This document shows, piece after piece, positions 11,622-24,109 of a stretch of 64,000 nucleotides of DNA. The notes beneath the pieces are model-generated. The model made no database searches. It was given only the letters and a program-made list of their open reading frames with translations, and had not been told where the DNA came from. The first letter of the stretch is position 1. Every line of letters starts with the position of its first letter. The stretch is from Hepsetus odoe (taxonomy: Eukaryota > Chordata > Actinopteri > Characiformes > Hepsetidae): positions 20,094,700 through 20,158,699 of the forward strand of contig CM029382.1 in NCBI GenBank assembly GCA_017165825.1, in the 5' to 3' direction. A program made the position numbers and the translations under genes.

Positions 11622-13227
11622 CTCCATTTTAGGAATTCCTACTTCTGTTGATCCATTCTTATAGCAAAAACTTTAATTATGGTAAAAATGTCAATATTTT
11701 ACTATTTGAGAATCAGTATTAGGAAAACTGTCACAGCACTGACTGGCAGCAATAGATTTACTTTCATCTACTCTTTACATGCAATGCATTTTACTCCCTT
11801 GAAATGGTTGGTAGGACAGAGATTCCTCATTTTTAGCAACATAGAAAGTCCTGTTTTTGTTTGGAACCCTCCATTTCATGCTTGCCGGTTTCATATTGTT
11901 TCTATTGTTGAGCAGTTTTCCTTAGGATGTCAGTCTGATGTCAGTTAGAACTCACTGCTTTGAATTCAATTTTGGATTTGTTGTCTGGTCTGGAGTGCCT
12001 TTTGTTTATCTCTGTGTATAGTAATGAAATATCATTTTGCCTTATTTACCTCTTATCTTCAGTGTTACCTGTAATAGGGATGCTTAAACTCAAACAATCC
12101 TGTGATTTTTACACAACATAGACATGAAGGCGAGTGATGAAGCAGGTGCCTCGCAACCAGCAAACCACTCTCCCTCTGGCAAAATCACAGGTTTGTGTCA
12201 GTCTGTCAATGTAATGTGAAAATGGGAAATACATGTAAAATGAATGTAAATTGTAATGTGAAAATGAGAACTACACATAAAATGAATATAAAATGATTTA
12301 ACACAATTTACCACTGCTAATATGTCACCAAAGCAATCTCAGCCCTGTAGGTTGTTTTATGATAGCCCTGTAGGTATCATTTTATGTTCATTTTCCACTA
12401 AAGGACTAAAAAGGAGGAATAAACATATATTTATTTATTTATTTTATCTCTTAAGCCATAAATATAACCAAAGCTTTCTTCCTTATCTATTTAGCCAGTC
12501 CTGCACAGAGGCAGAGAGTAAAAAGAGGACCCATTCATAAGTGATATTGGGCAGAAACAGGAGGAGTAAACATTAATTTTCTTATTTTATCAGCAACTCT
12601 TGGGTCTTTCATGTTTTTGACATAAAAGAGGCAGGTTGGACTTGGGTCTCAGTCAAAGAGCAGGCAGTGGTCATAATTTCCAGGAGGGTCTTGCAAGAAA
12701 AAAAAAAGAAAATATATTGAAGTCAAATATATTCTTTTTTCATTCAGATTAAGGCTTTGTGTAACTGCAAAACACCAAGCAGAAAATTTTCTCTTTAATT
12801 AGCCTGACAAACTTTTTCCTTAAAGAAATATTTCTAAAAAGAAAGCAAACTTTTTATGCTTGAGTGTGTATGTGTATTCAACTGCTAGTTCTAGGAAGGT
12901 CCTTAAAACTGGTACAGAACCTTGACATTCTGTGAAGGTTCATTATGCTTTTGCAGAGTTTTTCAAAGTGTGTGTTATTTGTGACACAAAGCCTGTGTGT
13001 CCTTGACAATATTAAACATTTTTAAATTAAATCACAGAATTAAGATTCCTGCCACTTGGGGTCCATGACCTATATATAATGGAACTTTATGTAACTTGAC
13101 AGAAGCCAGTAGCCTCCACACCTAGGAGAACATGCATCTTAAGACAACCAGTCCATGATATGTACCACAATAATATAACATATTAATCATTTTTTCCTTT
13201 TTATAAATCAGTCTTCACATTCAACTC
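11123..13227. other. Intergenic with a (TG)n microsatellite at 11583-11619
   Basis: AT-rich unique-looking DNA. Open frames at 11679-11948 and 12322-12540 have no recognisable domain. Apart from the 37-bp TG tract I see no mobile element. Confidence 0.5.
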
Positions 13228-13237
13228 AGTTATACAG

Positions 13238-13459
13238 TCAGTCAGTTTCTGCCGCTTGTCCCAAGGTGGGGTCGTGCTGGAGTCCATCCCAGCTCACACA
13301 GGGCGAAGGACAGGGAACACACCCTGGACACCCATCGCAGGGAGGAGTGTGACAGAGACAGCACCTTGCTCAAGGGTACCTCAGGGCAACCTATTGGGAA
13401 GGGGTTCGAACCCCCAATCATGCGGCCAACACCCTAACCACTAGGCCACTGCTGCCCCA
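13238..13459 (-). mobile_element. Chimeric SINE with alternative 3' body, inverted
   Basis: Reads on the - strand with the same head-to-body fusion as the copy at 9388-9628: GTGGCCTAGTGGTTAGGGTG head, GGTTCGAACCCC, GAGCAAGGTGCTGTC, then CTCCCTGCGATGGGTGTCC. It ends near GACAAGCGGCAGAAACTGAC. A 10-bp target duplication, AGTTATACAG, is at 13228-13237 and 13460-13469. Confidence 0.88.
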
Positions 13460-13796
13460 AGTTATACAGAACTACATAAAACATTTTTGTAATGACACGT
13501 AACATGACATGTTCTTTGAGGTTAGACAATATACAAAAAAGCATAAAATTACATTTAGATAAGTTTATCATGATACAATATCAACATATCACCCAATCCT
13601 AATTTTTAATTAGATTTATCTAATGTTTAAAGTTAGGGTAGGAAGGTCCAAGGACGTTTTTCACTCTAGAACAGGTCCCTAGATGAAACCAGGTCCAGGT
13701 TTAAAGGATGTATTTGTAAAAGTCAAACACATACTGTAATTTGTTGATGTTACTTTCACAGATTATTATATACATGATCATTTTAATATATCCATA

Positions 13797-13876
13797 ATAG
13801 CTGCCCACTGCTGCATGGTGTTTGTGTGCATATGGGTTAAAAGCAGAGGTCCAATTTCATTGTGGTTCATTGTGGA
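13797..13876 (+). mobile_element. SINE 3' fragment
   Basis: ATAGCTGCCCACTGCTGCAT, GGGTTAAAAGCAGAGGTCC and ATTGTGGTTCATTGTGG match the second half of the main SINE family. The head is missing. Confidence 0.75.
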
Positions 13877-14473
13877 TGTACAAAAAGACATCGTTCATGG
13901 AAAACAAGCACATAAAATAGTTCCAGACCAGTTATTACAACATTACATATGTGATTGTTCCAGGCTAGTTAGTAGAATATTACTTATGTGATTGACTCAG
14001 AGGCATTCTGTGAGTGCCAATTTTTCCCAATGAAAAAACAATAACGGCACAAAATGCTGGGATGTAAGCATTGCTTTCATTCTTGTGCCAAAATCGCACA
14101 CTAATAAGACTCATGCATTATTGTGTAAATATTGCAGCACTGCAGTTATTACTAAATTCTTAAAGCTGTTTCATTTTATGTCTCCAGTTTTGTGCAACAT
14201 CTTACATCTCTTCAGATGGGAAATTCAATTTATTCTCCATTGTCTTGTCTCAATTAACACAGTACAATGAAAACAGACTTATAGTGCTATAAACTGAGCA
14301 GCACAAAAGACCTTCATATCCTTTAAAGCAGTTTAATAAATGTATTTGAATAACTAAATTAAAATAAGATGTAAACCGCGGCCAGACAATGCAGTTTTTA
14401 ATGCCATCTTTTCTCTGCCACTTCAACAGTGAAATCAAAGCATTGAAGGATTACTGCATTTAAGACTTGCTTC

Positions 14474-14510
<37 letters not shown>

Positions 14511-14512
14511 TA
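14474..14512. repeat. (AAT)n microsatellite
   Basis: About 12 AAT units, followed at 14520-14545 by a short GATGGT/GATGAT tract. It abuts the 5' end of the RTE-type LINE. Confidence 0.95.
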
Positions 14513-14545
14513 GTAATTCATGATGGTGATGGTGATGATGATGAA

Positions 14546-17015
14546 GTCGGTCCCAAGCCCAGATAAATGGGGAGGGTTACGTCAGGATGGACATCTGGTG
14601 TAAAACTTTTGGCAAATCAAATATACGGACAACAAAACAGGACTACCATACCAGGACAGTCAAGGCCTGGGTTAACAATGGCCGATACCAGTGCTGTTGC
14701 AGGTGGATATTGCGCTACTGCTGGCCAAAGGAGAAGAAGAAGAAGAGGAGGAAGACATGTCCGGAGGCAGGAGGAGAGAAAGAAAGGTAGGAGAGTGGAA
14801 GTGAAAGTAGGTAGTTGTGAACTTTGGCAGCATGACATAGAGAATTAGCTGATATTATGGAGAGCAGGAAGGTTGATATTTTGTGTGTGCAAGAAACAAG
14901 ATAAAGGGTAGTAAGGCCAGGTGTAGGAGGATTTAAATTGTTTTACCTGGTGTGGATGGAAGGAGGAATGGGGTAGGTGTTATCCTGAAAGAATCTTTAC
15001 GTAAATGTAAAGAAGAGTATGTCAAAAGTGTTTTGGATGTGAACAGGGTGTCAGATAGGGTGATGAGTTTGAAGCTGGAAGTTGAAGGTGTGATAATGAA
15101 TTTTGATGAAGTGATAGAGCATGTAACCGGGGAGAGAGTGTGGTGATTGATGTGGACTTTAATGGACATGTTGGGGAAAGCAACAGATGTGATGAGGGGG
15201 TGATGGGTAAGTAAGGTGTCAAAGAGAGGAATGCAGGTGGCTGTAGATGTTGCTAAAAGGATGGAAAAGGCTATAGTAAATACTTGTTTTACAAAGTTGG
15301 TGGAGCTCAGGGTTACATACAAGAGTGGAGGAAGATGCATACAGATGGATTATATCCTTTGCAGGAGGGTCTGTCTGAAGAAGAATTTCTGACTGCAAAG
15401 CAGTGACAGTGAAGAGGGTAGCTAAACAGCAAAGGATGGGGGTCTGTAGGATGACCTAGGAGGTCATGAAGAGGAGGAAAGTGAGGACAGATTCGAGGGT
15501 CAAAGGTGGAAACTGGAGAAGGAAGACCACAAGGTGGAATTCAGGCAGGAATTAAGATGGACAATGGGAGGTAGTGAAGAGTTCTAGAACTACTGCAAAA
15601 TTGGTAAGGGAGACAGCTAGAAAGGTAGTAGATGTATCATCCGGACAGAAGAAGGAGGATAAAGAAACCTAGTGACGGAACCCAGAAGTCCTGGAGAAAG
15701 TAGAGGTGACGGCTAAAGATAAGGTGTATAGTGAATTGTATGAGAGGTTGGACATTAAGTTTAAGGAGGGAGAAAAGGACCTATACCGATTGGTTAGATA
15801 GAGAGAGATGGTGCTGGGAAAGATTAGCAGCAGGTTAGGGTGATAAAGGATAGAAATGGAAATGCACTCGCAAGTGAGCAGAGTGTGTTGAGTAGATGGG
15901 AAGAATACTTTGAGAAGTTAGTGAATGGAGAATACATGACAGAGAAGACTGGATGATTTGAAGATACTGACCCAGTAAGTGCAGCGGATTAGCAAAATGG
16001 AAGTAAATGCAGCAAAGATTGAAAAGAATGGAAAGGCTGATCACATACCTGAAAGCATGGAGGTGTTTAGGAGCGATGGCAGTTCAGTTTCTGACCAGAT
16101 TGTTTAACACAATCTTAGAAATTGAGAGGATACCTGAGGAGTGGAGAAGTTATTGGTACCAGTTTTAAAGAATAAGGGATAAAGCTGATCAGCTGCAGCA
16201 TTAAGTTGCATTGTGCCTTTGTGGACTTGGAGAAATCTTAAGACCTTGAGAGGAGTAATGGTTCTGTATTTGGAAGTCAGGGAGTGGCAGAGAAGTATGT
16301 CAGAGTAGTACAGGATATGTATGAGAGCAGTGCAGCAGGTGGTGAGGTCTGCCGCAGGAGTGATAGCTGCATTTAAAGTAGAGGTTGGATTACATCAAGG
16401 ATCAGTGCTGAGCTCATTCTTGTTTGCAATGGTAATGGACAGGTTGACGGATGAGTTAGGCAGGAGTCCCTGTGGACGATGATGTTTTGCTGTGAATGAA
16501 AGGGAGGAAAGTGGAATTGTTAGGATGCAGGGAGTAGAGGTGACAAAGGTGGAGGAATTTAAATACTTGGGATCAACAGTTCAAAGTAACAGGACATGTG
16601 GGAGAGAGGTGAAGAGTGCAGACAGATTGAGAAGAGTGACAGGAGTGCTCTGTAACAGATAGGTACCAGCGAGAGTGAAAGGGAAGGTAGTGAGACCAGC
16701 TGTGTTATATGGGCTGGGGACTGTGGTGATGAAAAATATAGGAGGAGGACCAGGAGGTAGAAGAATTAAATAGGCTAAGATTGTGTTGGTTTGGACATGT
16801 ACAGAGAAGAGATTAGAATTATATCAGGAGATGGATGTTGAGGATGAAGCTGCCTGGCAAAAGGCATAGGGGAGGACCAAAGAGAAGGTTTATGGATGTG
16901 GTGAAAGTGGACATGCAGGTGTTGGGTTGGAACGGGGAAGATGCAGAGGACCAGGAGAAACGGAAACGGATGATCAACTTAAACACAATGACCCCTAAAC
17001 ACAAGCATCCGTAAG
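14546..17015 (+). mobile_element. RTE-type LINE, decayed, internally deleted
   Basis: The whole length follows the order of a fish RTE-clade LINE in several frames. The 5' leader (GTCCCAAGCCCAGATAAATG, CATCTGGTGTAAAACTTTTG) is followed by the endonuclease near 14860-15230 (VDILCVQETR, NGVGVILKESL, VDFNGHVGESN-like pieces). Reverse transcriptase pieces lie near 16060-16500 (FVDLE, LHQGSVLS, FLFAMVMDRL), and the C-terminal finger block near 16780-16980 (CWFGHVQRR- and GRPKRRFMDVVK-like). The stretch that should hold the catalytic FADD box is deleted near 16484. Many stops and frameshifts show it is dead. A second, inverted copy is at 59590-61330. Confidence 0.8.
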
Positions 17016-19897
17016 AAGAAAGAATGCTGTACTTACAAAAATACATTGATTTGTGTTTAGTTTAGTGCAGTATGTAGTTTGTTATTCTTGGTAAAACAAT
17101 TTTGCCCTCCAGCTACAGTCATGTAAGATTTGCCAAGGCTGGTTCAATACACACACTAAAAAAAAAAAAAAAATCTCCAGTAACCTTCTCTCAAAAACAG
17201 TGCTCAGTACCATGCTTCTGTGTAGCTGTTAGACCAAATAACATAACAAATCTTGTTTATATGAACTTGCAGTTCACTTAAGAAGTAATGAATACATGAT
17301 GTGAACCCATTGTCAGCAAGTCTTCACTAAAAGGGTAAAATGACAGGAGGTAAAGATATTATAAAAAGAAAGTTAAAATATTAAGCCTCACCAAACAGGT
17401 CCATTTTAAAGATCAAAATAAACAATCAGCAATAATATTGTTTTTGTGTTGCAGGATTGTTAAATATACAATTATGTGTGTTCATTGGCTTATTCATTGG
17501 CAAGACTTATTCAGGAGTAGACCATGCACAAAAATGCTTTCCTAAATATGTTTGTGATTTTTAACTTAGGACTTCTTTTTCGTTAATGTCATTGTTTAAT
17601 TTCAGCCCCATAAAACAATTAATTCAGCAAGAATGTTTATAAAACTTTTAGAAAACCTGCTTTTTAGCTAACATTGCCACATACATGCATGTTCCATACT
17701 GGTTTTTTTTTTATTTGATTTTATTTCAGGTTAACTGGTAGTACAGTCTTGCGCACTGTTTAATCCACATCCTACACATATGCTTGGTTTAGGCAATGGG
17801 TGAGATTCCATTTTCCACTTAAATTAAGCTATTAAGCACCCAATTTCACATGCAAAGCTGCAGCACAGAAGCTTATCGAAAGTGTTCACATTCATCTAGT
17901 CTCAACCTGATTATTCAAATATTCTTTAAGCATAGATTTTAGCAAAGGATGTGCCAGGGCTAATGGCAGTTTATTAAACAGCTGCTGCATTCCTTAGATA
18001 ATCTTCTGAGTTCTTTGAGTAATCTGTGTTTTAAGTTATTAAATAATTGTTAGAATTTAGCACCTTTTCCTAAAGTAGCCAAGAAAATAGTATGAACCAT
18101 TTATATTGGCAGGAAGTGTGCTTGGGAACTCTATGTAACGTTTTGAAGTATATATTATGCTGATATAAAAAAAAATTAAACACAAATTTCTTGTTTTAAG
18201 AAAGTCTCTTAGATATCTGGAATGGGTTTGATAACTTTTCTTATTTCATTATTTTCAACACCAGCACAGAAAAGCCCTGTTTTATGTAATAATTTATTTA
18301 TTTTGAAATATGAAAGTGAGTGTTAACATGAATAACAAATTGAAAAATCTCTGCATGATATAAAAGTTGTTGACTGAATTCTTAAAATGGTGAATTGAAA
18401 CTTTACATTTGGTGAATATTTATGACAGCTTTAATTGACTCTTCATGCTCACATGTATAATTTATGAAAATGGTTCTTAAAGGAACTAAGAACTCTGTGT
18501 TCTAAACTTTTTTTTTATTCTAGTAGCGTTAACTGGGATTTTTTTTTTCTTCTTTTTCTTCTTTTTTTGCTTTGGTAGTTTTGACATGGACACACTACTG
18601 TAAAATATTCACATAGACATGATCCTCATGAAAAGAATCCCCTGAGGTTAATCCTGAAACACTTGCATCGGATGTATTTATTGTTATAACACCCTTTTCT
18701 AGTGGCAGAACAACTGACAACACCTTCAGAGAACTTCTTCAACTCTGGTCTTTTAGAGTCATAAGCCTCAAGCCTAAGTCAAAGTCTGAGTCATTGGTAT
18801 CTCAGAATAAAGTCAAGCTGCAGGTCTTTTTCCATTTTGTTGAGTGGAGTTGATTCCCAAGTCATCACGTCTGTGACTCATGTCTCATTCTCATCTGATT
18901 TAAGTCCTTACCTCAGGAGGTGAAATACACACAAGGGAAGCTGTACAGGGAGGAATGAAAACTCACAGAAGATGAGTAATATCAGGTGAAATGATGGGCT
19001 CAATATGAAAAGAAACGCAAATAAAAAAATAAATTCAAATAAATGCACTTTATTGAAGAACTCATATCAGTTTTTGGGTCATATTGAGGCTGACACATGT
19101 ACAATATCAGGTACAATGGAATGTGTTGTACAAGGGAAACAGCTACACTCAGCAGGTCCATCCACTGTGTTTCGCTCACTTACATGGTCTCACTGTAAAA
19201 CATCATGAGGCAAATTACTTAAAAAAGTGTGATTTTATTGGTTTCCTTGTACATTTCCTGCAAAAAAAAGTGATAAAAACCAAACATGTCTTGTGTCTAG
19301 ACCACTTGGACAAAAAATTTAATTATCCTGAGTATCAGTGATATATCTTGTAAAACCAGTCAGGAATTCAGTTGTTCATTCAGTCTGGGTCTTCACTGTG
19401 ATTAGGTTTCCTAAGGGAGTTCAGACTGACTGTCATTTTCACTTCTCACTCCTCTTTCATAGGCTGTCTCTCTGTCATATTAACTTCTGAAATGCTGTCT
19501 CTCCTTCACCTGTCATTCCAGCAAGTGCTAAATGCCTCCCACTGCCATCCACACCACACATGCAAATAAAACAAGCTGGGAAGCCTTCCACAGTCTAACG
19601 TGATCTTTTTCAGTTATTGTTTCTAGGGTTTCATGTCTATTTTAAGATGATCCATGAAAGCTTTGAAATTTTTCACCTGTGAAGCAGCTTTTGCACATTC
19701 ATTTACACATTATTTCCTGTAATCCACTTAGGACTTTGGTTTCTTCTCTAGAGGTGCAGGTGAAGTTTAAAATCTACATTAATGTACTTTATTGCAGCCT
19801 CAAATCCTGGACATGCAGTGACTGGCCTACATTATTAACACATTTTTTGTCTGTTAGCAAGATACAGTTCTGCTCTCAGAATTTGACTTCTACATGA
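17016..19897. other. Intergenic, nothing recognised
   Basis: AT-rich DNA with short poly-A and poly-T runs (17159-17173, 18539-18567). Open frames at 19005-19341 and 19679-19897 carry no recognisable domain. Confidence 0.5.
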
Positions 19898-19953
19898 TAG
19901 TGGCTGTGCTAGTCTTGTGGTTAGGCACTTGGCTTCATGTTCGGAAGGTTGTA

Positions 19954-22065
19954 CAGTTAGGTTCATATATATCTGAACACTGACACAATTTTTGTTTCTG
20001 CACCTGTTTACTGAAACATATTCCAATTATAGTTATATAATGGACACGGACATAATATGTAGACACTCAGCTTTCATTTGTGGGTATCCACATTCAAATT
20101 AAATGAAGGATTTAGGATTTCCAGGTGTGGGCAGTTCCTTCATTATTATGTTATGTTAATAATTATCAATTAAGCAGATACAAGGCCTGGAGTTGATTAA
20201 AAGGTGTGGTGCTTGCATGTGGAAGATTTTGCTGTGAACAGACAACATGCAGTCAAAGGAGCTCTCCATGCAGGTGAAACAAGCCATCCTTAAGATGTGA
20301 AAACAGAAAAAAACCATCCGAGAAATTGCTACAATTTTAGGAGTGGCAAAATCTACAGTTTCATCCTGAGAAAGAAAGAAAGCACTGTTGAACAGTGGTG
20401 GATGATCGCAGAATCATTTCCATGGTGAAGAGAAACCCCTTCACAACAGCCAACCAAGAAGAACAACACTCTCCAGGAGGGAGGCATTTCGATTTCCAAG
20501 TCTACCATTAAGCAACGACTGCATGAAAGTAAATGCAGAGGGTGCAATTCAAGGTGCAGCCACTCATAAGCCTCAAGCATGGGGCCTGGGGCAGCGGTGG
20601 CCTAGCGGTTAGGGCGTTAGCCGGAGGATCGGGGGTTCAAACCCCTTCCCAATAGGTTGCCCTGAGGTACCCTTGAGCAAGGTACCGTCCCCATCACTGC
20701 TCCCCGGGCGCTTTCAATAGCTGCCCACTGCTGCACGTGCATGGGTTGTCTGAAGATCCGGGGCAGCGGTGGCCTAAGTGGTTAGGAAGTTGGCCCTGCA
20801 TCGGAAGATTGTGGGTTTGATTCCCTCAAAAAGTAGATTGCCCTGAGGTACCCCTTAGCAAGGTACCGTCCCCATCACTGCTCCCCCGAGCCTTTCAATA
20901 ACATATGAGAAGTGCTCTGCAGTGTTTGTGTGAGTTAAAAGCAGAAGTCCCGGGGCAGCGGTGGCCTGTGATTGAGGCGTTAGCATGATGGAGGATCGGG
21001 TTCAAAACCCCTTCCAAATAGGTTGCCCTGAGTGCTCTTGAGCAATTACTGTCCCCATCACTGCTTCCGGGCACTTTCAGCCAGCTGCCTGCTGCAGGTT
21101 TGAGTGTGCATGGTCGTCTGAAGGTAGTCCAATTCGTTGTGGTTCATGTGTGCTGTGCGTGACCTCGCAATGACAAGGGTAGTCACTTTCACTTAAAAAA
21201 ATAGAAAAGCTAGATTGAACTTTGCTATGTTTAACCTCTACCAGAATGATGGCAAGAAAAACCTATGGAGAAGGTGTGGAACAGTTCATGATCCGAGGCA
21301 TACCACATCATCTGTAAAACACGGTGGAGGCAGTGTTATTGGGCTTGGCATTGACAGTTGGCAGCGCCAGGCGTGTGGCTGCCAGTGGCACTAGGGACAC
21401 TAATTGTTTGCTCCCGATGATGTGACACAGGACAGAAGCAGCTGAATGAATTCTGAGGTGTTCAAAGACACACTGTATGCTCAAATCCAGCTAAATGCAG
21501 TCAAATTGATTGGGTGGCGTTTCATAATACAGATGAACAATGACCTTAAAACGCTGTAAAAAGCAACCCAGGGTCTATTAAAGTAAAAGAAAGTGGAACA
21601 TTCTTGAATGGCCAAGTCAGTCACTGATCTGAACCCAGGTGAGCAACATTTCACACTTGTTTTAACCGGTCAGACAGGCTTACAAACAAACATCAAACTG
21701 AGAAAATGGTAACAACCTGTGAGCACATTAAAAGGAGGAAACCCAGCATCTGGTGACATCCATGAATTCAAGATTTCAGGCTGTCATTGCCAGCAATAGG
21801 GTTTTTAACCAAGTATTATAAATGAACATTTTATTTTCAGTATTTAATTTGTTCAATTACTTTTGAGCCTCTGAAATGAAGTTGTGTTAAAAAAATGCTT
21901 TGGACTCTCACATTTTCATGCAATCTTTTGTTCCAACCACTGAATTAAAGCAAAGTCTGCGACTATTTGCATCTGAGTTGTTTCATTTAAAATTCATTGT
22001 AGTAATGTTCAGAACCAAAATTAGAAAAAAAGTTGTCTCTGTCCAAATATTTAAGGACCTAACTA
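19954..22065 (+). mobile_element. Tc1-like DNA transposon, dead, split by a SINE trimer
   Basis: Terminal inverted repeats CAGTTAGGTTCATATATATC and (reverse of the right end) TAGTTAGGTCCTTAAATAT are flanked by TA at 19952-19953 and 22066-22067, the Tc1/mariner target. The transposase relic starts near 20249 (MQSKELSMQVKQAILKM, then IREIATILGVAKSTV: the N-terminal helix-turn-helix). It resumes after the SINE trimer near 21233 (LYQNDGKKNLW- and KHGGGSV-type blocks). The second catalytic block reads FIIQMNNDLK, with Asn where the family has the catalytic Asp. The Glu block near 21610-21640 (EWPSQSLI*) is disrupted. It is not functional. Confidence 0.85.
20582..21196 (+). mobile_element. Head-to-tail SINE trimer, second copy
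   Basis: Units start near 20589, 20760 and 20951. The first two end in the CAGAGGTC-type region (GTCTGAAGATCC and AAAGCAGAAGTCCC) and run directly into GGGGCAGCGGTGGCC. Only the third has the terminal GACCTCGCAATGACAAGGGT and TCACTTTCACTT. The order and truncation points match the trimer at 1633-2272, which suggests one propagating composite element. It lies inside the Tc1 transposase relic. Confidence 0.85.
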
Positions 22066-22240
22066 TATTTCTGAGTCCGGCACAAATAGATTATCCTTGG
22101 GCAAGGTACCATTCCTAACACTCCCCAGGCACAGTTATTGCAGCCCCCTGCTCCTGCTCCCGGTGTGTGTTCTCTACTCATGTGTATGGATGTGATAAAT
22201 GCACATATTCACTCTTCACAGTGTGTGAGTGCAACACAGA

Positions 22241-22897
22241 ATTCATTTCATTCATTTTTCCCCAATTTCAAAGGGGTTGCTTTTTTAAACTTAAGGAAGT
22301 TGTGACTAAATTTAAAGAACATTATGATTTTATTTGGAAATTCACACAAGCTCAGCTGAATAAAAGGGCTTCAAAAAGTCAAATAAAAGTGAATAAAATC
22401 AGGAGGTGTCTTTTAAAAAATTAACTTAAGGTTTTAAGATACTAAAGTGAATAAAGTTTGCTAAATAAATTAATGTAATTACCAGAAAAAGGGATTTCAA
22501 CACATTCTAATAAATTGACTAGACTTAGATAACTTAGTGAGTTTCTGCTTAACTGATGAAAGCAGATGAATCAAAGAAGCTTAAATAAGTCATACATCAT
22601 TTAGTTTATACTTTACTACCCAGCTGTTCCAAAATATTGCTCAGCTGCAGGTCTCATGGTACAACCAGTTACGACTATACCAAGAGATTTAACAAGCAAT
22701 TGGACCAGCTGGTACAAATGTGGCTGATTTACCTCTAGCCCAAGCTGTGGCTTTAGCAGCCTCACTGTGATTCCACAACAAATGAAGTTTTCCATTAATA
22801 TATTTTGTCCACATGATGCTGCTTTGGCTGAAAAATCAGAAAATTATTTTTAAGCGTCCATTTCTCTCTCTTTTGAAACCAAGTATATAAGTCTGTC
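22241..22897. other. Intergenic, nothing recognised
   Basis: AT-rich DNA with no domain-bearing frame and no repeat that I recognise. Confidence 0.45.
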
Positions 22898-23050
22898 TGG
22901 GGCATTGGTGGTCTAATGGTTAGGGACTAGGCCTCATGATTGAAAGGTAATGGGTTCAAATTCCAGATCAGTAGGTTGCCCTGAGGTACCCTTAAATAGC
23001 TGCCCCCTGCTGCACGGTGTGTATGCATGAAATGTAGAGGAAGCATTTTA
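22898..23050 (+). mobile_element. SINE, 3'-truncated by a Tc1-derived element
   Basis: GGGGCATTGGTGGTCTAATG head, GGGTTCAAATTCC B-box-like block, TAGGTTGCCCTGAGGTACCC, then CTGCCCCCTGCTGCACGGTG. The body breaks at GAAGCATTTTATA, where the foldback element begins. A related copy at 33356 continues past this point. Confidence 0.78.
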
Positions 23051-23054
23051 TATG

Positions 23055-23590
23055 CAGTACTGTGCAAAGGTTTTAGGCAGGTATGAACAAAGAATGCTTT
23101 CAAAAATGGAAGTGTTAGTAATTTATTTTCATCAGTCAACAAAATGCAGTGAATGAATGAAAGAGAAATCTAAATCAAATCAATATTTGGTGTGACCACC
23201 CTTTGCCTTCAAAACAGCATCAATTCTTCTGAGTACCTTGTTGCAATTTTTGAAGGAACTCGGCTGGTAGGTTGTTCCAAACATGACTGTGTTTCAACCT
23301 ACATGTGACATGATGATCATTAGCAGCTGTCTGATAAAACTGGTTGATCCATACACTGACTATAATCGTACAAAATCCCTGACTTTGTGCAAGTGTACCT
23401 ATACGAATTGATGCTGGTTTGAAGGCAAAAGGTAGTAACACCAAATATTAATTTGATTTATATTTTTCTTTTGTTTGCTCACTTTGCATTTTGTAAATTG
23501 ATAAAAATAAACAATCATTATTAATATTTCTGAAAGACATTCTTTGTTTACTTATTTTCACACCTGCCTAAAACTTTTGCATAGTACTGT
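23055..23590 (+). mobile_element. Tc1-derived foldback (MITE-like) element, copy A
   Basis: Ends are CAGTACTGTGCAAAGGTTTT and, inverted, the reverse of CAAAACTTTTGCATAGTACTG. The arms of roughly 190 bp are near-complementary: the left arm carries AATCAATATTTGGTGTGACC and the right arm AGTAACACCAAATATTAATT. The centre is noncoding here, whereas copies at 43798 and 50120 keep a transposase remnant. There is no open transposase, so it could only be moved in trans. Confidence 0.82.
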
Positions 23591-24109
23591 ATATAGAATC
23601 ACCAGGGCATTTTAACAGGTTTGTCATATGGGGCTATCCTGAGTGGGGAAAATCTTTTTGATAAGTGAAGGGAGAGATTAGTGCTAGCATCAGGATACCT
23701 TAGCATGAGCTTTGACACACAAGCTCTGTGTGTCAAGGAATGTAACAAATGCTAAATTCTAACATTTTTTGGCTACAGCAAAATGATTGGAGAAGCAGGA
23801 ACTGCAGTAAGAAGAAGGCTACAGTCAGTTAAGCTTGTTGATAATGAAGTGGGGGAGGTGTTGCAAGGTGCTCTCATGTCTGTGTCACGCATTGCCTCTG
23901 CCCTTTTTAGCAAAAGCTGCTATAGATAGATCTGCTGGAGATACTTTTTATATTTTTTGCCCTCGTTACATTTACATGGTATTCCCTGTGAACTCACTCA
24001 AATCTTCTTTCTTACTGAGAGAGATGACAGTTTTAAAAAAGTGAAAGCCTCTCCATTTGGATTCAGTACTGTTAATGTATCCTGTTGTCCACAACAAATA
24101 AACCTTCAC
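23591..24109. other. Intergenic, nothing recognised
   Basis: Unique-looking DNA. The 69-codon frame at 23835-24044 has no recognisable domain. Confidence 0.4.

Larger units (their letters stand above)
19898..22240 (+). mobile_element. SINE copy split by a Tc1 element
   Basis: The head (TGGCTGTGCTAGTCTTGTGG to TCGGAAGGTTG) is at 19898-19951. The body resumes at 22068 with TCCGGCACAAATAGATTATC and CTTGGGCAAGGTACCATTCC, the expected next part of the SINE. The Tc1 element at 19954-22065 lies between the halves, with TA on each side. The outer copy is well diverged and therefore oldest. Confidence 0.65.
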
